Shown: positions 26,133-34,898 of the stretch, piece by piece
Layout of the letters: the number at the start of each line of letters is the position of its first letter
Position numbering within the stretch: position 1 is the first letter of the stretch
Assembly: GCA_934532985.1 (NCBI GenBank)
Contig: CAKTAV010000004.1
Coordinates: 1 to 64,000, forward strand
Direction: 5' to 3'
Length of the DNA stretch: 64,000 nt
From: an uncultured Butyricicoccus sp.
Lineage (GTDB): Bacteria > Bacillota > Clostridia > Oscillospirales > Butyricicoccaceae
Notes under the pieces: model-generated
The model's input: only the letters and a program-made list of their open reading frames with translations
What the model was told of the DNA's origin: nothing
Databases searched by the model: none
Program-made: the position numbers and the translations under genes

Positions 26133-27500
26133 TTACGACGTTGTTTTCGGCAAAAAGCCGTGCAGCACCTTTTCCATCGCCCAGTAGCGGCTTCCCTTAA
26201 ACAAAAAGGCGTCGCCCGGAGACGCTGCTTCCCGCAACGCCTGCGTCATTTCGTCATGGTCGTGGAAAATCCGAATCGCCTGTTCCGGCATTCCTGCCTC
26301 GATTGCGCCTTCACGATAGTATTCTGAACCATCGCCCAGCGCCCACAGGTAATCCACACACGTTGCCGCACGGCGTCCGCCACGGCGGTGTCCCTCCGCT
26401 TCATAGTCGCCCAGCTCGCGCATCGCGCCGAGCACCGCAAAGCGTTTGCCCGGTACGTCCAAGCTGTGCAGCACATCCAGCGAGGCTTCCACCGAATCCG
26501 GGCTGGCATTGTAGCATGCGTCGATAATCGTGTATCCGTCCTGCTTGTAAATCGACTGATGCAGATCGACGAACGCCGCCAGACCGTCCAAAATCTGCTG
26601 GTCGCTCAAACCGAGCACCGCGCCAACCGCTGCCGCCGCCAGCGCATTTGAGACATTGTGCCGTCCCGCCGTATGAATCACGGCATTCAACGTCCGGTCA
26701 AACAGATGCAGTGTAAACGACACCCTGTCATCCGCCAACAGTATATTCTCCGCCCAAACGTCACATTCCGAATTTTCCATACCAAAGAACACGGTTTTGC
26801 AGCCTAGGCTGTCCCGTTTGTCCCACAGCAGCGGCTCGTCGCCCGGCAGCACCGCCGTGCCGCCCTCGCGCAGGCCTTCCAAAATCTCCAGCTTGGCCTT
26901 GCAGATGCCCTCGCGCGAACCAAGAAATTCAATATGTGCCACGCCGATATTTGTGATGACCGCAACATCCGGCTTTGCCTGTGCCGTCATGCGCGAAATC
27001 TCGCCAAACGCCGACATGCCCATCTCCAGCACCGCTGCTTCTGTCGCGTCGTCCATGCGGAAAATGGTCAGCGGCAAGCCAATCTCATTGTTCAGATTGC
27101 CCTGCGTGTACATTGTGCGGAACTTCTGATTCAGCACCGCCGCCGTCATTTCCTTTGTCGTCGTCTTGCCGACCGAACCGGTAATGCCGACAACCGGCAT
27201 AGAAAACAGCGAACGGTATCCACCTGCCAGCGCAAGCAGCGCTGTTCCCGTGTTCACAACACGAATCACCGGAACCGGAACAGATACGTCTTTCTCCGAA
27301 ACCACCGCCACAGCGCCGTTTTCTACCGCTTTTTCGATGTAGTTATGTCCGTCAAACCGCTCTCCCTTAAGGGCGAGGAACAGCGCCCCATCCGGAATAT
27401 TGCGGGAGTCGGTAGACACGGCAGAAATTGTTCCGCTGTTGTCTCCAACTACTGTTCCATTCATATACGCCGCAGCCTGTGCCACCGTAATTGATTTCAT
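26133..27500 (-). CDS. murF: UDP-MurNAc-tripeptide--D-Ala-D-Ala ligase
   Basis: Adds the D-Ala-D-Ala dipeptide to complete the UDP-MurNAc pentapeptide in the cytoplasm. It has 455 residues with the three Mur ligase domains; the ATP loop GITGSVGKTTTKEM is at 105-118. YNASPDSVEASLDVL and GSRYWAMEKVL in the last domain fit MurF. The start is the ATG at 27500, which gives MKSITVAQAAAYMNG; the longer frame to 27602 would overlap murE. The gap to murE is 28 bases. Confidence 0.96.
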   Translation of the reverse strand: MKSITVAQAAAYMNGTVVGDNSGTISAVSTDSRNIPDGALFLALKGERFDGHNYIEKAVENGAVAVVSEKDVSVPVPVIRVVNTGTALLALAGGYRSLFSMPVVGITGSVGKTTTKEMTAAVLNQKFRTMYTQGNLNNEIGLPLTIFRMDDATEAAVLEMGMSAFGEISRMTAQAKPDVAVITNIGVAHIEFLGSREGICKAKLEILEGLREGGTAVLPGDEPLLWDKRDSLGCKTVFFGMENSECDVWAENILLADDRVSFTLHLFDRTLNAVIHTAGRHNVSNALAAAAVGAVLGLSDQQILDGLAAFVDLHQSIYKQDGYTIIDACYNASPDSVEASLDVLHSLDVPGKRFAVLGAMRELGDYEAEGHRRGGRRAATCVDYLWALGDGSEYYREGAIEAGMPEQAIRIFHDHDEMTQALREAASPGDAFLFKGSRYWAMEKVLHGFLPKTTS

Positions 27501-27528
27501 AATCTCTTTCCCTTCGTGCAGAACGTCG

Positions 27529-28983
27529 TTACTTCTTCTCTCCGTTTTTCTCTGCAAAATAATCTGCAACCACTTCGCGCTCATCCAAATGATGCTTGAC
27601 ATGGTTGATTTCCTGATAGGTCTCGTGTCCCTTGCCCATCAGTACAATGGTATCACCCTTCTGTGCGATGTCGAGCGCATGATGAATGGCCTCCGGTCGG
27701 TTGACAATAACCTCATACGGGGTTTTTGTGTCCTTCATACCCTCCAGAATGTCCTCGATAATCGCCTCCGGCTTTTCCGTGCGCGGATTATCTGAGGTGA
27801 CAATGCACAGATCGGACAGCTTTGCCGCAATCGCGCCCATCTTCGGACGCTTCGTGCGGTCGCGATCGCCGCCGCAGCCAAACAGACCAATCACACGTCC
27901 GCGCGTAAAGCCGCGTGCCGCCTGCAAGACATTTTCCACACCGTCCGGCGTGTGTGCATAGTCGATCAGAACCGTGTAGTCCGTGTCCGTCGGAACCACT
28001 TCCACGCGACCCTTTACGCCATGCGCCGTGTGCAGCGCCTTCGCGGCGTCTGCCAGCGGCATACCCAGCTCCTTGGCGCAGCCCAGTGCACCCAGCGCAT
28101 TGTAAACCGTGAACTCACCCGGAATGCCCAGCGAAACCGGAATCGCTCCCTCCTCCGAAATGCAGGTAAAGGATACACCGTCCGCGTGTAGCTGGATGTC
28201 TTCTGCGTGCAGATCCGCTTCGTTCTCAATGCCATAGGTAATAAACGGGCAGGCGTTCTTCGCCAGAATCGAGCGTCCCCACGCATCATCAATATTCATA
28301 ACGCCGACTGACGACTGCTCAAACAGCTTTGCCTTCGCCGCGCAGTAATTTTCCATTGAACCATGGAAATCCAGATGGTCCTGTGTCAGGTTGGTAAACG
28401 AGCCGACCGCAAACGGAATACCATATACACGGTCCAGCGCCAGCGAGTGCGACGATACCTCCATCAGGACATGTGTGCAGCCAGCATCCGCCATCTCGCG
28501 GAACAGCTTGTGCAGCTCGAACGACTCCGGCGTCGTGCGCTCCGTCGGCAGAACTTCCTGACCAATCATGTTTTGGTTCGTACCAATCAGCCCCACCTTT
28601 GCGCCGATAGCCTCCAGCATGGTCTTGAGCAAATAAGTGGTGGTCGTCTTACCGTTTGTGCCGGTGATGCCAACCATCGTCATTTCCTTCGCCGGATGGC
28701 CAAAGTAGTTCGCCGCCATCTGCGCCAGTGCACGGCGGGACGAGACCACCTGTACATACGGTTCACCGTGCAGCGGAATATCCTCGCAGACAACCGCCGC
28801 TGCCCCCAGCTCCATTGCCTTGCCGATGTACTTATGTCCATCGGTCTCAAAGCCACGGATTGCCACAAAGATGTCGCCCGGTTTTACCGCACGAGAGTCA
28901 TATCGCAGCTCTCCAACCACCAAGTCCATAGCCGCCGAAGATGCCGTTACTTCTACTCCATTCAGGATTTCCTGTAATGTCAT
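27529..28983 (-). CDS. murE: UDP-MurNAc-L-Ala-D-Glu--meso-diaminopimelate ligase
   Basis: Adds the third stem-peptide residue in the cytoplasm. It has 484 residues. The ATP loop GTNGKTTT is at 108-115, and the DNPR motif at 398-401 (SDNPRTEKPEAI) is the signature for meso-diaminopimelate rather than lysine. The cell wall is therefore predicted to be of the meso-DAP type. GAGGAGG precedes the ATG. It follows the PBP gene by 45 bases. Confidence 0.97.
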   Translation of the reverse strand: MTLQEILNGVEVTASSAAMDLVVGELRYDSRAVKPGDIFVAIRGFETDGHKYIGKAMELGAAAVVCEDIPLHGEPYVQVVSSRRALAQMAANYFGHPAKEMTMVGITGTNGKTTTTYLLKTMLEAIGAKVGLIGTNQNMIGQEVLPTERTTPESFELHKLFREMADAGCTHVLMEVSSHSLALDRVYGIPFAVGSFTNLTQDHLDFHGSMENYCAAKAKLFEQSSVGVMNIDDAWGRSILAKNACPFITYGIENEADLHAEDIQLHADGVSFTCISEEGAIPVSLGIPGEFTVYNALGALGCAKELGMPLADAAKALHTAHGVKGRVEVVPTDTDYTVLIDYAHTPDGVENVLQAARGFTRGRVIGLFGCGGDRDRTKRPKMGAIAAKLSDLCIVTSDNPRTEKPEAIIEDILEGMKDTKTPYEVIVNRPEAIHHALDIAQKGDTIVLMGKGHETYQEINHVKHHLDEREVVADYFAEKNGEKK

Positions 28984-29028
28984 GGTGCTTCCTCCTCATG
29001 TAAATTGCAATCTATTTTCAAATTTCGA

Positions 29029-31332
29029 TTATTCCTCACTGGTTACGGCATTGCCGAACGCAACGGATACCACCGTTCCCGGCTCTGCCTTGCTCTTCGC
29101 CTGCGGATTCTGGTAAATCGCACTCGTCGCCACATTGACACGCGTGTCCTTGACGCCGTTTTGCTTCATATAGAATCCCGCCTGCTCCAGCGTGTACTGT
29201 GCTTCTTCAATCGACATACCGCGTACACTCGGTACCTTGACCTTCTTCGTGCTCTTCTTGTCGCCGCAGTACAGAACCACCGTATTCGCCTTTTGCAGCG
29301 CAATGCCTGCCGCCGGCGACTGATCGGTCACGGTATCTTCCGAACCGGAAACTGTATAATTCAGCCCCAGCTTATCCAGCTGTGCCTTTGCGTCCTCCAG
29401 CGACGAGCCGGCCAAGCTCGGCACCGTGATTTCCTCGCGGCCTTCTTCGTCTTCCCCGTATACCGGCTCAACACCCAGAATCGGGAGAATATCCTCAAAA
29501 ATACGCGCTACAACCGGCGCCGCAATCGCACCGCCGCCGCGAACCGAGCCCTGCGGCTCGTCAATCAGTACCAGCACGGCATACTGCGGATCATCCATCG
29601 GTGAGACGCCGATAAACGAAGCGATTCGGTTCTTCGAGCCCTTCGGCTGCTTCTCCGTCGTCGCTGTCTTGCCGCCTACGCGATAGCCCGCAACATAGGC
29701 ATTCTGGCCGGTGCCCAGTTCAACGACATTCTGTAAATATTCTGCCATAATCTCGCTGGTATCCTTGGAAATAACCTGACGCTTAACCTCCGTCTCCGAG
29801 GTTTGGATGACATTTCCATCCGAATCGACAATTTCCTTCATCACATGCGGTGTCACCAGCTCGCCGCCATTGACCGCCGCCGAAACCATACAAAGCTCCT
29901 GCATCGGTGTTACCTGAAAGTTCTGTCCGAATGAAGCGGTCGCCAAGTCCGTCTCACCAATGCTGTCAAAAAAGATGCCGGTTTCCTCGCCAACAAGGTC
30001 GATACCGGTCTTTTCCGTCAGACCATAGGCCGCAAAATACTTGCGGAACAGATCACTCCCCAGCTTTGCGCCGATATCCATCATAGCAACGTTGCATGAA
30101 TTTTCCAGTGTTTGGCCCAGACTTTCCGAACCATGTCCGCCAACTTTCCAGCAATTGATGTTTTTCTTCCAATCCGGAATGTATTTATAGCCCGGGCAAT
30201 AAAACGTATCATCCGTCGTGACAACGCCTGCCTCCAATGCAGACGACACCGTGAATACCTTGAAGGTCGAGCCAGGCTCATAGGTATAGTTAATGCCCTT
30301 GTTCTTCCACAGATCAATCAGCAGCTCGCTGTACTTTTCATCGTACTGGTCTCCGGTCAAATCCTTCAGCTGCGATGTCAGGTTGGTGTACTCCTCCGGA
30401 ATCGTACGTGGGTTGTTCAAATCAAAATCCGGTTTGGTCGCCATACCGAGAATTTCGCCAGTTTTGACATTCATCACAATGCCGCAAACACTGTACTTCG
30501 CCTCATTGTCGTCATACGCCTCTTCTAGATGCTTTTCCAGATAATGCTGTACGCCTTCGTCAACCGTCAGCACAACGCCTTTGCCGTCCTCTGCCGGCGT
30601 ATATTCTTCGTAATCATACGGCATATCCGCACCCGCGGCATTCGTCGCCTTGACCACACGACCGGCAACGCCCTGAAGCTGGTCATTATACTGCTTTTCT
30701 ACGCCATACAGGCCCTCTCCGTCGCTATTGGTAAATCCGAGCAGCTGGGAGGCGAATTGTCCATATTTATAATACCGCTTGCTGTCCTCTGTCGTAGCAA
30801 TGCCCTTGAGGCCCTCTTTCTTGGCTTCACTCAGCATATCCTCTACGGTAGTCAGTTCAACCTGTCGTGCAATGCGGACATACATGACATCGCGCTGAAT
30901 TTTCTGCAATGTCTCCTGTTCGTCAACTCCCAGATATTTTGCCAGCAGCTTTGCAACTTTTGTCTGATATTCTTCTACCGCAGCGGCAAGTTCTTCCTTA
31001 GTCGCCTCGCGTTCCTTTCCCTCGGAATCCGTCTTTTTTCCAACGCTCCGCTTGCCATATGTCCGAATAATCGACGGATCGACACTGATCTCCTGTGTCG
31101 TTGCGCTGGTTACCAGCTCCGTCATATTGCGGTCATAAATCGTACCACGCATCGGAGTAATGATAGAATCCTTTGTCTGATTCTCGCTCGCCTTTCCCTG
31201 ATAAAACGCCGTATTGATTACTTGTAGATACAGCAGCCTTCCCGCCACTGCGACAAAGCCGACTGCCACGAAGGCGGCAATCAAAAATCGAATCCGCTTA
31301 CGCATCATTTTATTCGGTCGCTTCTGTGCCAT
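29029..31332 (-). CDS. ftsI: Class B penicillin-binding protein with PASTA domains (FtsI/SpoVD type)
   Basis: A transpeptidase that cross-links septal or spore peptidoglycan. It has 767 residues. A basic N-terminus and one membrane helix (13-35) come first, then a PBP dimerisation domain (GTIYDRNMTELV near 60-72). The transpeptidase domain has catalytic Ser355 in STFK, SCN at 412-414 and KTAT at 555-558. Two PASTA repeats end the protein, starting at about residues 630 and 695 (VPSLAGSSLEDAKAQL and VPSVRGMSIEEAQYTL). The cluster position fits either the divisional PBP or the sporulation enzyme SpoVD, which sit side by side here in other Firmicutes. Only one copy is present, so it may be the divisional enzyme. 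It has its own extended -10 promoter behind a terminator. Confidence 0.93.
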   Translation of the reverse strand: MAQKRPNKMMRKRIRFLIAAFVAVGFVAVAGRLLYLQVINTAFYQGKASENQTKDSIITPMRGTIYDRNMTELVTSATTQEISVDPSIIRTYGKRSVGKKTDSEGKEREATKEELAAAVEEYQTKVAKLLAKYLGVDEQETLQKIQRDVMYVRIARQVELTTVEDMLSEAKKEGLKGIATTEDSKRYYKYGQFASQLLGFTNSDGEGLYGVEKQYNDQLQGVAGRVVKATNAAGADMPYDYEEYTPAEDGKGVVLTVDEGVQHYLEKHLEEAYDDNEAKYSVCGIVMNVKTGEILGMATKPDFDLNNPRTIPEEYTNLTSQLKDLTGDQYDEKYSELLIDLWKNKGINYTYEPGSTFKVFTVSSALEAGVVTTDDTFYCPGYKYIPDWKKNINCWKVGGHGSESLGQTLENSCNVAMMDIGAKLGSDLFRKYFAAYGLTEKTGIDLVGEETGIFFDSIGETDLATASFGQNFQVTPMQELCMVSAAVNGGELVTPHVMKEIVDSDGNVIQTSETEVKRQVISKDTSEIMAEYLQNVVELGTGQNAYVAGYRVGGKTATTEKQPKGSKNRIASFIGVSPMDDPQYAVLVLIDEPQGSVRGGGAIAAPVVARIFEDILPILGVEPVYGEDEEGREEITVPSLAGSSLEDAKAQLDKLGLNYTVSGSEDTVTDQSPAAGIALQKANTVVLYCGDKKSTKKVKVPSVRGMSIEEAQYTLEQAGFYMKQNGVKDTRVNVATSAIYQNPQAKSKAEPGTVVSVAFGNAVTSEE

Positions 31333-31375
31333 GAAATACTCCTAACATCATACGAAATTCAGTCATACAGTAATT

Positions 31376-31384
31376 ATTATAGCA
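31376..31384 (-). promoter_or_regulatory. Extended -10 promoter of the PBP gene
   Basis: Minus strand TGCTATAAT is an extended -10 element (TATAAT at 31376-31381), 44 bases before the PBP start, with no clear -35. With the terminator behind it, it makes the PBP-murE part of the cluster partly independent of ftsL. Confidence 0.6.
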
Positions 31385-31417
31385 TAGTCACACAATAAAT
31401 TCACTGTATTTCTTAAC

Positions 31418-31461
31418 GAAAAAAGCAGAGGATCGAAGTGGTCCTTCACTTCTCACCCCTG
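31418..31461 (-). terminator. Intrinsic terminator inside the dcw cluster, after ftsL
   Basis: Outer stem GCAGAGG with CCCCTGC (one mismatch) and inner stem AAGTG with CACTT, followed on the minus strand by TTTTTT. It lies 32 bases past the ftsL stop. Confidence 0.7.
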
Positions 31462-31492
31462 CACGCCTTCTCATCTGTTGCCGTATCCAGCT

Positions 31493-31969
31493 TTACCGCA
31501 GGAACGACAGAATTGCGTTAAAGCTCTTTACAAAATTCGATACCAGTTTATCCATCCCGCTCGAACCGCTCTTGACCTCCACTTGATCCGGCTTCTCTAC
31601 GGAAACATATTCCTCCTGACTGCTGTCCAGACGAACAAGGCCCAACTCGTTTTCCGCGTAGTTTTCAATCTCCGCCAGCGTCATGGTGCTCTGTTCCTGT
31701 GCCTTCAGCGAGGTATATTCACTGTCTAAAATGTCCACTCTGCTTTGCAGCTCACTGACCTGATTGGTCAAATCTGTCTTTACCATGTTCAGTGCAACGA
31801 TGGCAATCGCAAGACCGATAACCATACAGAAGATTCCGCCGCTCGCCAAAAGATTCAGCCGTTTCCGCTGTCTCTGTTTCCGACGGCGTTCTCGCAGCGC
31901 TTTTTCATGGTATGTCTCATTATATTCATTCTCACCGTTTTTTTTCGGCTGCGCCACTCGACTTTTCAT
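31493..31969 (-). CDS. ftsL: FtsL-like septum formation protein
   Basis: A 158-residue bitopic protein. It has a basic cytoplasmic tail (RERRRKQRQRKRLN), one membrane helix (40-61), then a leucine-zipper-like coiled coil (64-100, LTNQVSELQSRVDILDSEYT) and a short FtsL-type ENYAENELGLVRLD motif. It partners DivIB and DivIC. Sequence identity in this family is low, so the call relies on topology plus position between rsmH and the PBP gene. Confidence 0.85.
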   Translation of the reverse strand: MKSRVAQPKKNGENEYNETYHEKALRERRRKQRQRKRLNLLASGGIFCMVIGLAIAIVALNMVKTDLTNQVSELQSRVDILDSEYTSLKAQEQSTMTLAEIENYAENELGLVRLDSSQEEYVSVEKPDQVEVKSGSSGMDKLVSNFVKSFNAILSFLR

Positions 31970-32018
31970 TCTGACCCGTGCTCTCCCCGTTGCAACAATT
32001 TTTCTATCTTATATTTCT

Positions 32019-32966
32019 TTATGATTCTTTTGCTAACCGCTCACAAACCCGCAGCTTTGCACTGCGTGCTCTCGGGTTTTCCGCAATCTCTTTCGCTCCC
32101 GGCAGCAGCGGTTTGCGTGCCACCAGACGTACCTTCGGCTTGTTTCCGCAGACACACACCGGAAAATCCTTCGGACAAGTGCAGCCCTGCGCCGCCTTTC
32201 GGAACGCCGCTTTAACAATGCGATCCTCCAACGAATGGAATGTGATCACCGCCAGCCGCCCCTGCGGCGCCAAGCAGTCAATCGCGCACTGCATTGCTTC
32301 TTCTACTGCCATCAGCTCATCGTTGACCGCAATACGAATGGCCTGAAAGCTGCGCTTTGCCGGATGCTGCTTTTCCTTCCGCGCCGACGACGGCATTGCG
32401 CCGCGAATAATTTCCGCCAGCTCGCCGGTTGTCTGAATCGGTCGCTCACTGCGTGCCCGCTCAATCGCCGCCGCAATCTGCGGTGCATAGCGTTCTTCTC
32501 CATACTCAAATAAAATCCGGCGAAGCTCCGCCCGATCCCATTCATTCACCACCTGATAGGCCGACAGCGCCTGCTGCTGATCCATTCGCATGTCCAGCGG
32601 TGCATCCTGCATATAGGAAAACCCACGTTCCGCAATGTCCAGCTGCGGAGAGGAAACGCCAAGGTCAAACAAAATGCCATTGACCTTCTCCACACCGCAC
32701 GAGGTAATCGCCTGATCGAGATAGCGAAAATCACTCTTGACCAACGTCACACGGTCCATGTAGTCCCGCAGGCGTTCCTTAGCGTTTTCAATCGCCATGC
32801 TGTCGCGGTCAATCGCAATCAGACGTCCGTTGTCGGACAACTTCTCTGCAATATGCAGCGAGTGCCCTGCACCGCCCAGCGTGGCATCTACATACACTCC
32901 GTCAGGGTCAATATTCAGACTGTCAATGCACTCCTTCAGCAGGATTGACACATGATGAAATTCCAT
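32019..32966 (-). CDS. rsmH: 16S rRNA m4C1402 N4-methyltransferase
   Basis: Methylates C1402 of 16S rRNA using S-adenosylmethionine. It has 315 residues. Motifs are HHVSILLKECIDSL at the N-terminus, YVDATLGGAGHS (cofactor loop), ILFDLGVSSPQLD, the FSYMQDAPLDMRMD signature and VITFHSLEDRIVK. The older name is mraW. It lies 15 bases after mraZ and shares its promoter. Confidence 0.97.
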   Translation of the reverse strand: MEFHHVSILLKECIDSLNIDPDGVYVDATLGGAGHSLHIAEKLSDNGRLIAIDRDSMAIENAKERLRDYMDRVTLVKSDFRYLDQAITSCGVEKVNGILFDLGVSSPQLDIAERGFSYMQDAPLDMRMDQQQALSAYQVVNEWDRAELRRILFEYGEERYAPQIAAAIERARSERPIQTTGELAEIIRGAMPSSARKEKQHPAKRSFQAIRIAVNDELMAVEEAMQCAIDCLAPQGRLAVITFHSLEDRIVKAAFRKAAQGCTCPKDFPVCVCGNKPKVRLVARKPLLPGAKEIAENPRARSAKLRVCERLAKES

Positions 32967-32981
32967 AGTCCCTCCTGCTCC

Positions 32982-33398
32982 TTAAAATCCGATTTCTTCC
33001 ATCGCCGCAGCGACGTCATTCGGATCAAGTTCTCCGTTGTAGGTGTTCCACAGATCCGTATCCCAGATTTCCGCGTGAGAGAGCACGCCGATAATCGTTA
33101 CGTTTTTTTGTAGTCCAGCGCGTTCCCGCAATACAGGGGGAACCACAATGCGCCCCTGCTTGTCCACATCCACATCCGCTGCCGACGCCAACAGATACCG
33201 CTGCATCATGCGGGATTTCGTCATCGGAAGCTGGCGAATCGTTTGCTCCAGCTTATTCCATTCTTCCTGCGAATAGAGATAGAGACATCCGTCCAACCCT
33301 CGGGTAATGACAGCATGCTCTCCCAGCTCTTCGCGCAGCTTGGCAGGGATAAACAGACGGCCTTTTGTGTCGAGTGTGTGCTGATATTCACCCTTCAC
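32982..33398 (-). CDS. mraZ: MraZ, DNA-binding regulator of the dcw cluster
   Basis: A 138-residue protein with two AbrB-like MraZ (SpoVT) halves: YQHTLDTKGRLFIPAKLRE near the start and VDKQGRIVVPPVLRE in the second. It forms a ring and binds short direct repeats in its own promoter. The start is set at the GTG at 33398, with AGGAGG 7 bases upstream, giving the canonical MKGEYQHTLD. A GTG two codons earlier abuts the ribosome site. A direct repeat that fits the MraZ box lies 41 bases upstream. Confidence 0.95.
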   Translation of the reverse strand: MKGEYQHTLDTKGRLFIPAKLREELGEHAVITRGLDGCLYLYSQEEWNKLEQTIRQLPMTKSRMMQRYLLASAADVDVDKQGRIVVPPVLRERAGLQKNVTIIGVLSHAEIWDTDLWNTYNGELDPNDVAAAMEEIGF

Positions 33399-33438
33399 CG
33401 TCACCCCTCCTGCTCCGCTTTGTGGTCATTTATGGTCT

Positions 33439-33458
33439 TTCGCTCCACTTTGCTCCAA
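33439..33458 (-). promoter_or_regulatory. MraZ binding box (direct repeat)
   Basis: Minus strand TTGGAGCAAA directly followed by GTGGAGCGAA: two 10-base direct repeats with GGAGC cores, exactly one helical turn apart and just downstream of the mraZ -10. A third partial copy (GCGGAGCAGG) overlaps the ribosome binding site. MraZ boxes in other bacteria have the same design. Confidence 0.75.
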
Positions 33459-33468
33459 CTACAAATTT

Positions 33469-33497
33469 ATTATACGATTCTGCACAAAGAATTGCAA
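33469..33497 (-). promoter_or_regulatory. Main promoter of the dcw cluster (PmraZ)
   Basis: Minus strand: -35 TTGCAA (33492-33497), 17-base spacer, -10 TATAAT (33469-33474), 70 bases before the mraZ start. Confidence 0.85.
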
Positions 33498-33805
33498 GAA
33501 GATTATGATTTTTTTTTCTATTTAAATTGAGTTTTTCGGGTATTTTCCCCTATTTTTCGCAATTTCAAACACCCGTTCGTGAAATTTCTTCTTTTTTCGA
33601 CAAATCAGAAAATCTGTACTTCTCCGGCCTCGTTTTAGACCTGCTTTCTCCCTCTTGTCCCTTATTTCTCTTCCACATCGCTCCGCTTTTTCCTCCATAC
33701 TTGCTCTTCCTCGCCCGATACTGCTCAAAATGTTTCATAGAACACGTCTGATAACTATTTGGCTCTACTTTTCCTTGTTTGCCGATCCCCCACATCACTC
33801 CACGC
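33498..33805. other. Gene-free spacer between the coaD-side operon and mraZ
   Basis: About 308 bases, T-rich on the plus strand, with no convincing gene. Two short leftward frames (68 and 80 codons) have no ribosome site and are low in complexity (Lys/Arg/Glu-rich). I see no RNA motif here besides the terminator at its right end. Confidence 0.6.
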
Positions 33806-33834
33806 AAAAAAAGCGGAGTCCCTATGGACTCCGC
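33806..33834 (-). terminator. Strong intrinsic terminator after the coiled-coil gene
   Basis: Perfect stem GCGGAGTCC (33813-33821) with GGACTCCGC (33826-33834), a 4-base loop, then TTTTTTT on the minus strand. Confidence 0.95.
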
Positions 33835-33863
33835 CGTTATTCTGGGTTTACCGCAGTATTATT

Positions 33864-34334
33864 TTACTTCTGCTGCGCCTGTGCCGCCGTCAGAAACTGC
33901 TGTCGGCATTTACGAATTTCATCCAGCGATGCCGCCGCACATGCTTCCGTTGCATTCAGGCGCTCCTCGCAGAATCGCTCTGCCACCTGACGAATCTGTG
34001 CCGCCTGCTTTTCTGCATTCGCCACAATCTCCTGTGCCTGCGCATTGGCTGCTGCGACTACTGCGCTCTCGTTTACCGTTTTACGGACGTATTCCTCCGC
34101 CTTGCTGCGTAGCTCGGCCGCTTCCTTACGTCCCTCTTCCATGTAGGAGTTGCGCGCCTCCACAATTTCCTTTGCCATCTTAAGGTCGCTCGGCATATTG
34201 GCACGGATTTCATCCAAAATATCTAATACCTGCTCCCGCTCAATGATGCACTTCTCTGCGCTCAGCGGCACATTTTTCGCATCCTGAATGGTCTCATACA
34301 GGGAATTTACCAGCTCTTCCAATACAGCTATCAT
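33864..34334 (-). CDS. Coiled-coil protein resembling ATP synthase peripheral-stalk subunits
   Basis: A 156-residue, almost wholly helical protein. An N-terminal conserved stretch (MIAVLEELVNSLYETIQDAKNV) precedes a long Ala/Glu/Lys-rich coiled coil (about 55-150). The heptads resemble V-ATPase subunit H/E or F-ATPase subunit b (EEGRKEAAELRSKAEEYVRK). No ATP synthase genes are near, so the resemblance is probably structural only. In Clostridia a similar gene commonly follows coaD; its role is unknown and a scaffold or division role is possible. GGAGG precedes the ATG. It is last in the uvrC-rsmD-coaD unit. Confidence 0.8.
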   Translation of the reverse strand: MIAVLEELVNSLYETIQDAKNVPLSAEKCIIEREQVLDILDEIRANMPSDLKMAKEIVEARNSYMEEGRKEAAELRSKAEEYVRKTVNESAVVAAANAQAQEIVANAEKQAAQIRQVAERFCEERLNATEACAAASLDEIRKCRQQFLTAAQAQQK

Positions 34335-34387
34335 AGTCTAATATCCTCCTCATGCCTATCCGTCTCTGCATATCGCGGCGGACAGTA

Positions 34388-34873
34388 TTATTCACTTTGC
34401 CCCAGTTTACGCAAAATATCGTCTCGAATTTCCTCTGAGACAAATGCAGAAATATCACCGTTATGACGTGCAATATCGCGCACAATCGTCGAGCTCAGAT
34501 ACAAATAGTTCTGATCGGTCATCAAAAAAACCGTTTCCGCATGTTCGTTCAGCTTTTTATTTGCCAGTGCCATCTGAAATTCGTACTCAAAGTCCGACAC
34601 CGCGCGCAATCCTTTGATAATCGCACACGCGCCCTTGTCTGCAACATAGTCTGCCAGCAGACCGTGGAATGTATCCACCTCGACATTCGGGATGTCTTTC
34701 GTCATACGTCGCAAAAAATCTGCTTTTTCTTCTAGTGTGAAGGCAGACTTTTTGGAACCATTGAGCATTGCCGCAACGATCACCTTGTCAAACAAAAGAG
34801 ACGCCCGTCGAATAATATTCAGATGACCCAGCGTTGGCGGGTCAAAGCTTCCAGGATAGATTCCGATTCTCAT
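34388..34873 (-). CDS. coaD: Phosphopantetheine adenylyltransferase
   Basis: Makes dephospho-CoA from 4'-phosphopantetheine and ATP, the fourth step of CoA synthesis. It has 161 residues. The nucleotidyltransferase motif YPGSFDPPTLGH includes TxGH at 14-17, and the second motif is YLSSTIVRDIA. Family length is about 160, so the start is the ATG at 34873, with AAAGG 7 bases upstream, not the upstream frame to 34936. It is 25 bases after rsmD. Confidence 0.96.
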   Translation of the reverse strand: MRIGIYPGSFDPPTLGHLNIIRRASLLFDKVIVAAMLNGSKKSAFTLEEKADFLRRMTKDIPNVEVDTFHGLLADYVADKGACAIIKGLRAVSDFEYEFQMALANKKLNEHAETVFLMTDQNYLYLSSTIVRDIARHNGDISAFVSEEIRDDILRKLGQSE

Positions 34874-34898
34874 CGTACAGCCTTTCCGTTCCACAATG

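Noticed and set aside
33522..33807. Two short leftward frames in the mraZ spacer
   Set aside because: Lys/Arg/Glu-rich, no ribosome site, overlapping each other in different phases and running toward the mraZ promoter.
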